In this document: positions 29,587 to 39,780 of the stretch, piece after piece
Numbering within the stretch: position 1 is the first letter of the stretch
Layout of the letters: each line of letters opens with the position of its first letter
Source: Neoehrlichia mikurensis
GTDB lineage: Bacteria; Pseudomonadota; Alphaproteobacteria; Rickettsiales; Anaplasmataceae
DNA: 64,000 nt
Direction of reading: 5' to 3'
NCBI RefSeq assembly: GCF_019186785.1
Contig: NZ_CP066557.1
Coordinates: 434,001 to 498,000 of the forward strand
Program-made: the position numbers and the translations under genes
Notes under the pieces: model-generated
The model's database searches: none
What the model was told of the DNA's origin: nothing
Seen by the model: the letters and a program-made list of their open reading frames with translations, nothing else

Positions 29587-30828
29587 ATGCCTATAGAAAT
29601 ACTTATGCCATCATTATCTCCCACTATGAAAAGTGGATCCATAGTAAAATGGTATAAAAAAGAAGGTGATACTGTTAAGGCAGGTGAAGTTATAGCTGAT
29701 ATTGAAACTGATAAGGCAGTAATGGAATTTGAATATGCTGATGAAGATGGAATAATTGGCAAGATACTATTACAAGAAGGTAGTAAAAATATACCTATTA
29801 ATCAGCTAATTGCCCTTGTTGGAATTGATGATAATGATTTAAAGTCAATAGCATCTTACCAGCACAGTCAATCCAGTGTTCAACAGTCGGCTTGTTCTAA
29901 TAAATCAGAAACTTCTACAGTAAATATTGACAGTTCAATTAATAATGTCATACAGCAAAGTTCTGCATTTAATATTGAGCAGCAAACAAGGATTAAGGTA
30001 AGCCCTTTAGCAAAAAAAATTGCTCTTGCATCTTCCATTAATCTGAATGAAATCAAAGGCACAGGTCCATATAACAGAATAATAAAAGCTGATGTTTTAG
30101 AAGCAATACAGCATTCTCAGAGTTGTTCAGATAATAACAAAGAAGCTACACATTTTTTTGTTGATGTAAGCCCTATGAGGCAAGCTATCGCTAACAGGTT
30201 AGTTGAATCTAAACAAACAATACCTCATTTTTACTTAAAAATAGATTGCAATGTTGATAATTTGTTAAAATTAAAATCTGATATTAATAGCACGGATATT
30301 AATAATAAAATTACTATTAATGACTTTATTATAAAAGCCACGGCTTTAAGTATAAAGGAATTTCCTAGTATAAATGCATCATGGATAAATGATAAGATAC
30401 TACAATATACAAACGTTGACGTATCATTTGCTGTATCCATAGATAACGGGTTAATTACACCTATAATTAGTAATTCTGATAAGAAATCTTTATCTGAAAT
30501 ATCGCATGAGGCAAAAGACTTAATTAAAAAAGCAAAAAACTGCAAATTACAACCCAAAGAGTTTCAAGGTGGGAGTATTACTATCTCTAATCTTGGAATG
30601 TTTGGAATAAAAGAGTTCATGGCAATTATCAATCCTCCTCAATCATGCATTATAGCAGTAGGAAATTCAGAGAAAAAACCTGTTGTAATAAATAATAACA
30701 TTACTATTGCCAATATTATGACTGTAACATTATCAGCTGATCATAGGGTTATTGATGGAGTTATTGCTGCACAATTTTTCAATTGCTTTAAAAAATATAT
30801 AGAAAATCCTATTACAATGCTTATATAA
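29587..30828 (+). CDS. pdhC: Pyruvate dehydrogenase E2 (dihydrolipoamide acetyltransferase)
   Basis: Acetyl-transfer core of the pyruvate dehydrogenase complex. 413 aa from ATG 29587 (MPIEILMPSLSPTM), the normal family start; a GTG at 29557 would add 10 residues. Order: one lipoyl domain with the lipoylated Lys in ETDKAVMEFE (about residue 43), a polar linker, a peripheral subunit-binding domain (VSPLAKKIALASS), and the catalytic domain ending in LSADHRVIDGVIAAQF with active-site His and Asp. E1 and E3 genes are elsewhere. Confidence 0.95.
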   Translation: MPIEILMPSLSPTMKSGSIVKWYKKEGDTVKAGEVIADIETDKAVMEFEYADEDGIIGKILLQEGSKNIPINQLIALVGIDDNDLKSIASYQHSQSSVQQSACSNKSETSTVNIDSSINNVIQQSSAFNIEQQTRIKVSPLAKKIALASSINLNEIKGTGPYNRIIKADVLEAIQHSQSCSDNNKEATHFFVDVSPMRQAIANRLVESKQTIPHFYLKIDCNVDNLLKLKSDINSTDINNKITINDFIIKATALSIKEFPSINASWINDKILQYTNVDVSFAVSIDNGLITPIISNSDKKSLSEISHEAKDLIKKAKNCKLQPKEFQGGSITISNLGMFGIKEFMAIINPPQSCIIAVGNSEKKPVVINNNITIANIMTVTLSADHRVIDGVIAAQFFNCFKKYIENPITMLI

Positions 30829-31123
30829 TTACATTCACTAAATAGTGAGGCCTTTCCACTAAACATATGCTAATTAATAATATGAGTCATAATATCAGAC
30901 CCATACAGCACCATAGAATTAAGCTTTATTCTTAACTATAATTATGTGTTAATTTGACTATATTTAGTAAAACAACATTATCAAATATATAAAAATGTAC
31001 ACTTCTAAATTATCATAGTATTTACTAAGTTTTATATTGTAGTAAACAAAAAATTTGCTAAACTATACTTGAGTGGGTTATATTTCCATCAGTTGCTTAT
31101 TTTTATATTTTGGGAAATTAATT

Positions 31124-32026
31124 GTGAAATTAAGTAATCAAGTTAAATCTATTTTACATTTCTATGATAGTGAAAACCCTGGGGTAAAAACTAATATTGC
31201 ACGAATGTTACTTCATGGAAAACTTGGTAATAGTGGTAAACTTATAATATTACCTGTTGATCAAGGATTTGAGCATGGACCAACAAAAAGTTTTGGTCCA
31301 AATCCTGATGCTTATGATCCACACTATCATTTTAAGTTAGCAATCGAATGTGGTTTTAGTGCTTATGCTTCATCTATTGGTATGTTGGAATGTGGAGCAT
31401 CTACTTATGCAGGATCTATACCACTGATTTTAAAATTAAATAATTCTAGTACTTTTTTACCAAAAGATAGTCACCCTACTCAAGTTATTACTGCTTCAAT
31501 TCAAGATGCTTTACGTTTAGGATGTGTAGCAATAGGGCTTACAATATATCCAGGTTCGCATCACTTTTTGTCAATGATATGTAAGGCAAAAAATTTGATA
31601 CGCGAGGCTAAATCTAATGGCTTAGCAGTTGTTATATGGTCATATCCACGTGGAGGAGATATATCAAAAGCAGGTGAAACCGCTATTGATGTTGTTGCAT
31701 ATGGAGCACATATCGCTGCATCTCTTGGAGCTAATATAATAAAAGTTAAGTTGCCAACAAGTCATATCGAAAAAGATAACATTAATTATGATATTTCTTC
31801 TTTATCACAGAGAATTGCATATATTAAGCAGTCTTGCTTTAACGGGAAAAGAATAGTATTATTCTCAGGTGGGGAGGCAAAAAGTGATGATGACTTATAT
31901 AAGGAGTGTCAAGCAATAAAATTAGGACAAGGAGATGGTTCAATAATAGGACGTAATTCTTTTCAAAGAAAAAAAGAGGATGCTGTTTTAATGGTAAACA
32001 AAATAGTCAAAATCTACAGTAGTTAG
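31124..32026 (+). CDS. fba: Class I fructose-bisphosphate aldolase (DhnA/FbaB type)
   Basis: Interconverts fructose 1,6-bisphosphate and triose phosphates. About 300 aa from GTG 31124, preceded by GGGAAA; a GTG at 31073 would add 17 hydrophobic residues foreign to the family. The archaeal-type class I family is indicated by PVDQGFEHGP, IYPGSHH, VVIWSYPRGG and the Schiff-base region IIKVKLPT, with a phosphate-binding FSGGEAKSD near the end. In Ehrlichia-like metabolism it is probably gluconeogenic (inference). tRNA-Cys follows 5 bp downstream. Confidence 0.9.
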   Translation: MKLSNQVKSILHFYDSENPGVKTNIARMLLHGKLGNSGKLIILPVDQGFEHGPTKSFGPNPDAYDPHYHFKLAIECGFSAYASSIGMLECGASTYAGSIPLILKLNNSSTFLPKDSHPTQVITASIQDALRLGCVAIGLTIYPGSHHFLSMICKAKNLIREAKSNGLAVVIWSYPRGGDISKAGETAIDVVAYGAHIAASLGANIIKVKLPTSHIEKDNINYDISSLSQRIAYIKQSCFNGKRIVLFSGGEAKSDDDLYKECQAIKLGQGDGSIIGRNSFQRKKEDAVLMVNKIVKIYSS

Positions 32027-32031
32027 CCAAA

Positions 32032-32103
32032 GGCTGGGTGGCAGAGTGGTTTATGCAGAGGATTGCAAATCCTTGTATACCGGTTCGATTCCGGTCCCGG
32101 CCT
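32032..32103 (+). tRNA. trnC: tRNA-Cys (GCA)
   Basis: Folds as a full cloverleaf of 72 nt. The acceptor GGCTGGG pairs with CCCGGCC, with discriminator T as in bacterial tRNA-Cys. The anticodon loop is TTGCAAA, giving GCA. The T arm is ACCGG-TTCGATT-CCGGT. The 3' CCA is not encoded. It starts 5 bp after the fba stop and may be cotranscribed with it. Confidence 0.95.
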
Positions 32104-33268
32104 CTCTTTTATTTTTTAATATAAAAATTAAGTTACCATTAAGTTGTAATATACAACAAATTTATTTTAACTTACAACATTTTAAATTTAATATAATATT
32201 TGTAATAATTCCAGATATAGTTAAAAATTAAATGCAAATCACAGTAATTTATTAATATAACTATTACAATTTATATAGTAATTATAGTACATAAACACAA
32301 TAAAAAATCATTCTTTAAAACAACATACTAATATAGATAAATACTCTGTATATCCTCATAACACTCCCTAGCATATTTCTTAATAAAATTAAATTCGATA
32401 TAACTTACTTTAAATATATAAGAATACACACTCTAAATTAGAATAATATTATACAATTCCTGTTAAAAGATAGTTAAATCTTTTACTCTTATAATATTAC
32501 ACCATTTTTATTATTTAAATGTTTGATACTTATTATTTTAATATTTGATATAGAAATAGATATTATGGCCTTCTTCAGATATAAGAACATTATGTTATAA
32601 TTTTATTTATCACATAAAACCTAAACCAATGCATTCACTATATAACAACTCTACTTAATAACAATAAAACAAATCAGCTGTATTCATAACCCATCATATA
32701 TTTTTTCATTTCACATAAGTGCAATATAATATTCATAGCACTGCATAATTTACCTAAAAGCCACAAAATTTAATATTATCATAGCTATAATAATCAATAT
32801 TCATCTCTAATTTAAGTATAACACCTAAAAAACCTATACTAATAAACTTAAATACTGTAAACATCTTACAATAGTAAGATACACCAACTTTAGAGCCTGT
32901 AAGAATGACTCAATAAACAATTTTTCACTGTAACCCTTTATTATAAGTCACTATTTGTTTTCTACTTATTATTAAAATACTCATATAATGCTAGATACTT
33001 GATAATCATGAGGTTATTTGATACATATAGAATATTAATTTCTTCCAAAAATTAAATACTAGCAATTTACATAACCTTACATACAATGATAATAATAACA
33101 TTCCTTTAAATTGACAAATGACAATGTTTCTTAACTCGTAAAATTAAAGGTTATGCTTAATTGTATGCTAGATACAAATTTCAGTATTTACTTAATTAAA
33201 CATAATAAACTAATTATTTTATAACAATTGCAGATATATAATCTCATCACTAAATAAGAAACAACATT
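32104..33268. other. Long spacer tRNA-Cys to mrdA
   Basis: 1.16 kb, the longest gene-free stretch in the window, between a plus-strand tRNA and a convergent minus-strand gene. A small 7-bp hairpin (ATCTTAC...GTAAGAT) lies at about 32864-32881. I recognise no gene fragment, RNA gene or large repeat. Confidence 0.5.
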
Positions 33269-35014
33269 CTAATCGAATAATCCATTTAATAACATATAAT
33301 TAAAAATACTTTGTGCTAATATTGTAGATTGACCTGCACCTCCTGTATGTTCTGTAAAAACTGAGACAGCATATTTCGGAGATTCAAATGGAGCATATCC
33401 AACAAATATTCCATGATCCTTCTTTTTTAAATTTCCCTTAACATTTGACACTTGTACGCTACCAGTTTTTCCAGAAGATGTAACTAACATTGATATACCT
33501 GCTCTTCGTAAATATTTTGATGCAGTACCTATAGAAGAATTTACAACCTTAAATAAAGCATTTTGTACAAAACGTAAATGTTCATGATTAATATTAAGAT
33601 GAGGAAACTCCTGATTTTTTTCACTACAATGAAATACTGGCATAACTTTTTTACCACTTGCAACTCTAGCTATCATTATTGCTAATTGCAATGGTGTTAC
33701 TAATAAATAGCCATGACCTATTACAATATTTAAAGTATCTCCTAACTTCCATGAAGTTAATAAATTATTTTCCCGCCAACTTTTATTAGGTATAACCCCA
33801 GCAACTTCACCTAATAAGCCTGTATTAAACATTTGAGCCAACCCAAATGTTGTAGCAACTTCAGTAATCATTTCAATATTAATATATTGTGCAATGGTGA
33901 AAAAATAAACATTACATGACGAAGCTATAGCATCCTGCATATCTATCCAACCATGTCCCCGGTGATTCCAACAATGAAATTCTCTACCTCCAAAAAGTAA
34001 ACTTCCTGTACATAAAATCTTTTTGTGAACATCAATAATATTATTTTTTAAAGCTGCAAGAGTGGTAATAATTTTAAAAGTAGAAGCAGGTTCAGTGTGT
34101 AAAGCAATAGCACGATTTACTAATGGAAGAGCACTATCACTATTAATTTTGTTCCAATACTTATAAGATAATCCATTAACAAATATATTATTATCATAAG
34201 ATGGTGCACTACATAATGCTAGTATATTGCCAGTATTAATTTCTAGTATTACAATAGCACCATTATTACCCTTCAACATTCGAGATACTGTTTTTTGCAA
34301 TGAAATATCTAATGTTAATTTTACATCACCACCAGGCACACTTTTAATCCTTGATAGCTCGCGTATTGTTTTACCTTTTGCATTAACTTCATACTTTACA
34401 AGTCCTGGAATACCTTTCAATTTTTCATCATCTCTATACTCTATACCTGTAATACCTATTTTTTCTTCATTATTGTATTGACTATAATCATTATTTTGAA
34501 TATTTTTCATATATCCAATGACATGTGCACAATCTTCACCAAAGGGATAATAACGTTTATAAAAAGGTACTACATATATACCAGACAATCTTTCTATATT
34601 AAATTCTATCTCTGACAGTTCATGCCAATCTACTTCCTCATAAATCGTAACAACATTAGTTTTATTATTTTTTATTTGATAAATTAATTCTGATGTTACA
34701 GGTTTATTAGTAATTTTTGACAATTCCGCCAATAAATTATCAATATTTTCAACACATTGAAGTTCACATAGCACTTTGTATAATAACTTATTTGTTGCTA
34801 GTTCAATATTATTTCTATCAATAATTTTACCTCTTACTGGTAAAAGTAACGTTTCTCTAATTCTATTATTATTGGATAAAATCTTATATTTATTCCCTTT
34901 AATAATCTGTAGATAATATAACCGTGACGTCAATACAGATACAGCCACTAACTGCATTCCCATAAGGATAATTATTCTACGATTGTATAGTTTCCTTATA
35001 ATCCTATTTTTCAT
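33269..35014 (-). CDS. mrdA: Penicillin-binding protein 2 (murein transpeptidase)
   Basis: 581 aa. Cross-links murein during elongation. A single N-terminal membrane anchor (about 14-38) is followed by a PBP dimerisation domain and a transpeptidase domain with all three motifs: S311-T-F-K314 (nucleophile Ser311), S366-C-N368, and K516-T-G518. Full length with intact active site, so selection has kept it. secF lies 47 bp upstream on the same strand. Confidence 0.95.
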   Translation of the reverse strand: MKNRIIRKLYNRRIIILMGMQLVAVSVLTSRLYYLQIIKGNKYKILSNNNRIRETLLLPVRGKIIDRNNIELATNKLLYKVLCELQCVENIDNLLAELSKITNKPVTSELIYQIKNNKTNVVTIYEEVDWHELSEIEFNIERLSGIYVVPFYKRYYPFGEDCAHVIGYMKNIQNNDYSQYNNEEKIGITGIEYRDDEKLKGIPGLVKYEVNAKGKTIRELSRIKSVPGGDVKLTLDISLQKTVSRMLKGNNGAIVILEINTGNILALCSAPSYDNNIFVNGLSYKYWNKINSDSALPLVNRAIALHTEPASTFKIITTLAALKNNIIDVHKKILCTGSLLFGGREFHCWNHRGHGWIDMQDAIASSCNVYFFTIAQYINIEMITEVATTFGLAQMFNTGLLGEVAGVIPNKSWRENNLLTSWKLGDTLNIVIGHGYLLVTPLQLAIMIARVASGKKVMPVFHCSEKNQEFPHLNINHEHLRFVQNALFKVVNSSIGTASKYLRRAGISMLVTSSGKTGSVQVSNVKGNLKKKDHGIFVGYAPFESPKYAVSVFTEHTGGAGQSTILAQSIFNYMLLNGLFD

Positions 35015-35061
35015 TTTATATTAGAATATAACAACATCAGTAATCAAGCATTTTCTTACCA

Positions 35062-35967
35062 TCACTGACCCCTTTTTTGCAAACTTTTTATAAACGGAAT
35101 TACTGAAATAAAAATTGAAGAATATGTACCAACTGTAATACCAAAAAATATTATAATACCTAAATCTCTGACTAACCCTTTACATAATAAAATTAACGGT
35201 ACGGTAGCCAATAAAGTAGTGCCTGAGGTTAATATAGTTCTGGATAATGTAGAATTAATACCAATGTTTACAATATCTTGCAAATTCTTACTATCTTGCG
35301 ATTTTCTTATCAATTCCTGAATTCTATTATAAATCACCACAGAATCATTCACTGAATATCCTATTATCATTAACAAACCTGCAACTGATGTAAGATTAAA
35401 CTCAATATTAACAATGCTAATCATTCCTAAAGTTAAAACAACATCATGAATTAATGCTGCTACCCCTCCAATAGCAAATTGCCACTTAAATCTATAACAC
35501 AAATATATAAACATACCAATCAAGGAACATATCAAAGCATAAATTCCTTCAATAATTTGTTCATGCCCCACTTGTGGACCAACATAGTCTATCTTATTAT
35601 ATATTATGTTATCTGAAACAGCCTTAAGACTATTTTTTATTTTTGAAATTGTCTCTAGCCCATTTAAGTTATCAAGGCTTTGAAAATTAAGTAAAAATTC
35701 TTTATCACTATCATTTAATTTTTGTATAGAAAAGTTACTTAACCCACCACTATGTAAAACATTTCTTATATCACTTAAAGTAAGATTTTCTTTTTCTACT
35801 TGCAAATCAATAACTATACCACCAGCAAAATCTAGTCCTATATGCAACCCTTTAAAAAAAATAACAGCAACAGCAAATAATAGCAAAATAACACTGCACC
35901 AAAGCACATAAGTACTATACTTTACAAAATTAATATGCGTATTATCAGGAATGATGCGTAAAATCAC
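35062..35967 (-). CDS. secF: Protein translocase subunit SecF
   Basis: 301 aa. With SecD, uses the proton gradient to help preprotein export. One N-terminal helix, a periplasmic domain beginning GLHIGLDFAGG, then five further helices with the family motifs SLIGMFIYL and GYSVNDSVVIYNRI. secD is not adjacent. Confidence 0.95.
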   Translation of the reverse strand: MILRIIPDNTHINFVKYSTYVLWCSVILLLFAVAVIFFKGLHIGLDFAGGIVIDLQVEKENLTLSDIRNVLHSGGLSNFSIQKLNDSDKEFLLNFQSLDNLNGLETISKIKNSLKAVSDNIIYNKIDYVGPQVGHEQIIEGIYALICSLIGMFIYLCYRFKWQFAIGGVAALIHDVVLTLGMISIVNIEFNLTSVAGLLMIIGYSVNDSVVIYNRIQELIRKSQDSKNLQDIVNIGINSTLSRTILTSGTTLLATVPLILLCKGLVRDLGIIIFFGITVGTYSSIFISVIPFIKSLQKRGQ

Positions 35968-36034
35968 AATTCAAAGTAAGTTTACAAAGCTTTAGTTTAT
36001 GTTATTTTAATACTTTACTCAAGTAAAAATATCA

Positions 36035-36391
36035 ATGATCTCGATAAAACCGTATACCATTGGATACATAGGAGAAATCATCACAATACTATTTTTAACA
36101 CTTAAGTTGCATACTATAATAAAGCATAGGTATAAGTGTCCTTTAGGAGAAATAGATATTATTGCAATCAAAAAGAATATATTAATCTTTATAGAAGTAA
36201 AAACTAGCATTATTGCTTGTGCAGGCAAGTCTATAACTTACAGACAACGTCACACTATTATAAAAGCTGCTAAACACTTTACTTATTGTTACCCCAAATT
36301 TAATACTTATCAAATAAGGTTTGATGCATGCTTTGTATCATTACAACACATGCCTATATACATTACAAATGCCTGGTGTGAAAACAAATAA
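36035..36391 (+). CDS. yraN: YraN-family (UPF0102) nuclease-like protein
   Basis: 118 aa. The UPF0102 family has an archaeal Holliday-junction-resolvase/restriction-like fold. Its catalytic-type pattern is visible as GEIDIIAI (Asp near residue 46) followed by IFIEVKTS (Glu and Lys near 57-59). The biological role is unsettled. It is divergent from secF, with starts 68 bp apart. Confidence 0.82.
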   Translation: MISIKPYTIGYIGEIITILFLTLKLHTIIKHRYKCPLGEIDIIAIKKNILIFIEVKTSIIACAGKSITYRQRHTIIKAAKHFTYCYPKFNTYQIRFDACFVSLQHMPIYITNAWCENK

Positions 36392-36975
36392 TATTATTAT
36401 TGACAATAAATAAGCTGATGATAAATCTTTTAAAAATGTACAAACAATATATTATTAATAGCTTTCAGTAATAATATTAATACAAAGTAGCTTTTTATAT
36501 CTCTTAAATTTGGCCTACAAGTGTTTATAGATTATCAAAAAACCTAAACATAAAATACATGACAATAACTTGAAATTTTATTATATAGGTTCACTGACTT
36601 ATAAAATAGATAATATAATTAAGATTTATACATAAAAATAACATAAGGCAATATTTTAAATATCAGTTATATACAAAGTAGCTTCATACCTCATAATTTT
36701 TCATCTGATACTTTATATGCATATCCATTTTTAAAAGATATATACACTTAAATATTTACTATTGCTATAAAACATAACAATATTTTTCATTAAAATTATT
36801 TAAGTACATTTTGAATTATATTATCAACATCGGATTGCGTAATCATGTTAAGCTTGATTAAATCAGTAATAGGTATCCCTCCCCCTGAATGTTATAAACT
36901 TCTACTTTCCAATTCAAGCACAATACATATTAAATTTAAACACATGTCATCAACTTAAGTATAAATACATTACTG
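36392..36975. other. Convergent spacer yraN-hemA
   Basis: About 580 bases. The right half holds a malate dehydrogenase fragment (see its own entry). AAAGTAGCTT occurs at about 36485 and 36676 with weakly similar flanks, a possible degenerate duplication. The rest is unremarkable. Confidence 0.5.
36805..36892 (-). pseudogene. Malate dehydrogenase fragment (mdh remnant)
   Basis: On the minus strand this reads GGGIPITDLIKLNMITQSDV followed by DNIIQN, then runs into a stop. It matches the internal segment of LDH-like bacterial malate dehydrogenases with the pattern GIPxxDLxKxGMIxxxxVDxIV. An in-frame TAA lies just before it, so only about 30 codons survive. The intact mdh is presumed to be elsewhere in the genome. 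The match is from memory of the family, not a search. Confidence 0.55.
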
Positions 36976-38187
36976 TTAAGCATAATTTTTAACTAGGTTT
37001 ACAGAAAACTTATGTAAAACACTTAGTAAACTTTCTACTAACTTCTCTATCATTTGATCAGTATGACATGGAGTTGGAGTAATTCTTAACCTTTCAGTAC
37101 CTATAGGTACAGTTGGATAGTTAATTGATTGAATATATATTTGATGATCTTTCAATAAAGCATTAGAAATATTTTTACAGGTCAGTGCATCTCCTATAAT
37201 TATTGGTATAATATGCGTATCAGTATACAAAAAGTCTATCCCAGCATTAGTAAGAGCATATTTCACTTTTTGTACAACTTCATAATGTTTCTTCCTTTCA
37301 ATGCTGCTTATTTTTAAATATTCTACACTCGCTCTAGCAGATGATGCAATTAATGGAGATATTGCTGTTGTAAAAATAAATCCAGGCGCAAAACTTCTAA
37401 TAACATCTACTAAATTCCTTGAAGCTGCTATATATCCTCCCATTACACCAAAAGCTTTAGAAAGAGTACCTTGAATAACCGTAATCCTATCTTGCAATCC
37501 TTCACGTTCTGATATTCCGCCTCCACGTCCACCATAAATACCTACAGCATGTACTTCATCTAAATAAGTCATTGCATTATATTTATCAGCCAAATCACAA
37601 ATTTCTTTTATAGGAGCAATATCACCATCCATAGAATACAATGATTCAAATATAATAATCTTAGGAAGAGATATATCAATAGATGCCAATAAAGATTCTA
37701 AATGCTCAACATCGTTATGTCTAAATACATATTTAGTTCTATTCCCAAATCTAATGCCCTCTATCATAGAGGAGTGATTTTTTTCATCTGAAAATACTAC
37801 AATATTAGGAATAATAGAAAGCAATGTACTAATGGTTGTTTGATTAGCCACATAACCACAAACAAATGTTAAAGCTGACGGTTTATTGTGTAGATCAGCT
37901 AATGATTCTTCCAATTCTATAATTTCTTTTGTAGTACCAGCAATATTACGTGTACCTCCTGCACCTATATTAATATCTAAATTTCTAACTACAGATACTA
38001 CCTCCTTATTTTGACTCATACCTAAATAATCATTACTACACCAAAGGGTAACTTTATTATCCATTTGATATTCAACAGCATAAGGAAATTGTCCAGAAAT
38101 ACGTGAAAACCCAGTAAATTCTCGATATCTACCTTCATCTTTAATATTTTTAATTTTATCACAAAATATTTTTTCATAATCTATCAT
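36976..38187 (-). CDS. hemA: 5-aminolevulinate synthase
   Basis: Condenses glycine and succinyl-CoA to 5-aminolevulinate, the alphaproteobacterial C4 route to heme. 403 aa from ATG 38187 ([11 protein letters not shown]), supported by GGAAG 8 bp upstream; a TTG nine codons earlier is unlikely. The PLP lysine lies in [14 protein letters not shown], with [12 protein letters not shown] upstream. The bases before the start repeat GGAAGTAAAGAT twice in tandem. tyrS ends 44 bp before the start. Confidence 0.95.
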   Translation of the reverse strand: MIDYEKIFCDKIKNIKDEGRYREFTGFSRISGQFPYAVEYQMDNKVTLWCSNDYLGMSQNKEVVSVVRNLDINIGAGGTRNIAGTTKEIIELEESLADLHNKPSALTFVCGYVANQTTISTLLSIIPNIVVFSDEKNHSSMIEGIRFGNRTKYVFRHNDVEHLESLLASIDISLPKIIIFESLYSMDGDIAPIKEICDLADKYNAMTYLDEVHAVGIYGGRGGGISEREGLQDRITVIQGTLSKAFGVMGGYIAASRNLVDVIRSFAPGFIFTTAISPLIASSARASVEYLKISSIERKKHYEVVQKVKYALTNAGIDFLYTDTHIIPIIIGDALTCKNISNALLKDHQIYIQSINYPTVPIGTERLRITPTPCHTDQMIEKLVESLLSVLHKFSVNLVKNYA

Positions 38188-38230
38188 ATCTTTACTTCCA
38201 ATCTTTACTTCCAAAAAACTATTTAAGTAG

Positions 38231-39484
38231 CTAGTCTCTTATTACTATTTTTAAATGACGCTTTTTCCCAAATGATAATTTAACATATCCTTTCAAGTCA
38301 AATTGATCAATCGATAATATTTTATTATAATCTTCTACAACAACTCCATTAATCTTACACCCTCTATTACTTATTAATTTACGTACCTGGCTATTGCTTT
38401 TTCCAATATCACATAATTGAAGCAACTTACCTATAGAAATACCAGAAGATATATCTTCTCTACTTATGTACATAACCGGAAGCAATGAATCATCATTATG
38501 CTCAAATATATTAATTGCAGAATTAGAAACATAATTAGCAATGTCAGTTCCATGACATATTTTTGTAGCTTCCGTAGCTAATATCTTCTTAACCTTATTA
38601 ATTTCTTGTCCTTTTAAGTCCTCAAGATCTTTTATTTCATCATCTGATAATTCCGTAAAAAATCGCAAGAAGCAACCAACATCTTCATCATTAACGTTAC
38701 GAAAATACTGCCAATAATCATAGGGATCATATAGTTCTTCATCAAGCCACACTGCACCTGTAGCAGTTTTTCCCATTTTTTTACCTGAAGATGTTAATAA
38801 TAAACATGTAGTAATACCAAAAAGTTCAGGCAACTTTAACTTTCTTCCTAAATCTACACCACTTACAATATTACCCCACTGATCTGAACCTCCTATTTGT
38901 AATATGCAATTATATCTTTTATGTAATTCAATAAAATCATATGCCTGAAGTAACATATAATTAAATTCTAAAAAGCTTAAGTTTTGTTTTCTTTCTAGAC
39001 GAGCTTTAACATTCTCAAAATTCATCATAACATTAACAGAAAACCTACTACCTATATCACGTAAAAATTCTATATAATTTAGGTTATCTAACCATTCAGA
39101 ATTATCCACTATAATTGCTGATGTCCTTTCAGATGAATCACAATCAATAAATTTTTTAATAACTTTGCGTATGCTCTGTATGTTACTTAAAATTTCAGAA
39201 GGTGATATCATAATTCTAGTCTTATCTTTCCCTGAAGGATCACCAACTTTTGTTGTAGCACCTCCCAATAAAATTATTGGAGTATGTCCGCATTTCTGTA
39301 AGAACCTTAAAACCATAATTTGTATCAAGCTACCAATATGTAAACTTCTAGCTGTACAATCAAATCCTACATATGCATGTATTTTTTGTGACTGCATTAA
39401 TTGATCTAATCCCAATAAATTAGTAGACTGATACAAATATCCACGTGCGCATAGTAAATTTAAAAAGTCAGATTTAACTTTCAT
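38231..39484 (-). CDS. tyrS: Tyrosyl-tRNA synthetase
   Basis: Class Ic synthetase, 417 aa from ATG 39484 ([11 protein letters not shown]); an ATG at 39490 is equally possible, while further extension would run into the tRNA-Lys gene. HIGH appears as HIGS in [10 protein letters not shown], the tyrosine site as DQWGN, and KMSKS as [11 protein letters not shown]-terminal S4 RNA-binding domain ([10 protein letters not shown]...[10 protein letters not shown]) is present. It follows tRNA-Lys by about 20 bp. Confidence 0.95.
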   Translation of the reverse strand: MKVKSDFLNLLCARGYLYQSTNLLGLDQLMQSQKIHAYVGFDCTARSLHIGSLIQIMVLRFLQKCGHTPIILLGGATTKVGDPSGKDKTRIMISPSEILSNIQSIRKVIKKFIDCDSSERTSAIIVDNSEWLDNLNYIEFLRDIGSRFSVNVMMNFENVKARLERKQNLSFLEFNYMLLQAYDFIELHKRYNCILQIGGSDQWGNIVSGVDLGRKLKLPELFGITTCLLLTSSGKKMGKTATGAVWLDEELYDPYDYWQYFRNVNDEDVGCFLRFFTELSDDEIKDLEDLKGQEINKVKKILATEATKICHGTDIANYVSNSAINIFEHNDDSLLPVMYISREDISSGISIGKLLQLCDIGKSNSQVRKLISNRGCKINGVVVEDYNKILSIDQFDLKGYVKLSFGKKRHLKIVIRD

Positions 39485-39504
39485 TAGCATACAGATTATA
39501 AAAG

Positions 39505-39577
39505 TGATCCCGGCGCGAATCGAACGCGCGACACACTGATTAAAAGTCAATTGCTCTACCGACTGAGCTACGGGATC
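39505..39577 (-). tRNA. trnK: tRNA-Lys (TTT)
   Basis: Cloverleaf of 73 nt on the minus strand. The acceptor GATCCCG pairs perfectly with CGGGATC, discriminator A. The anticodon loop is CTTTTAA, giving TTT. The T arm is GCGCG-TTCGATT-CGCGC. CCA is not encoded. It sits just upstream of tyrS on the same strand. Confidence 0.96.
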
Positions 39578-39780
39578 TTATAATAATGAAATAAAATACC
39601 TCATAAAGATAAACTTTTTATTAGGTAAAGTAAAGATTTTTTCTACATACTATAAATATGTACCTAATATATATTTGAAACTTTACAAAAAAATATATGA
39701 TAATACATTCTAAACAATTGCAGAAAATTATGAAACTTGATACACTTTAAAATTAATAATTACTCCTTGGTACACTATAT

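Noticed and set aside
32046..32231. Plus-strand open frame of 61 codons
   Set aside because: It starts inside the tRNA-Cys gene and continues into plain spacer.
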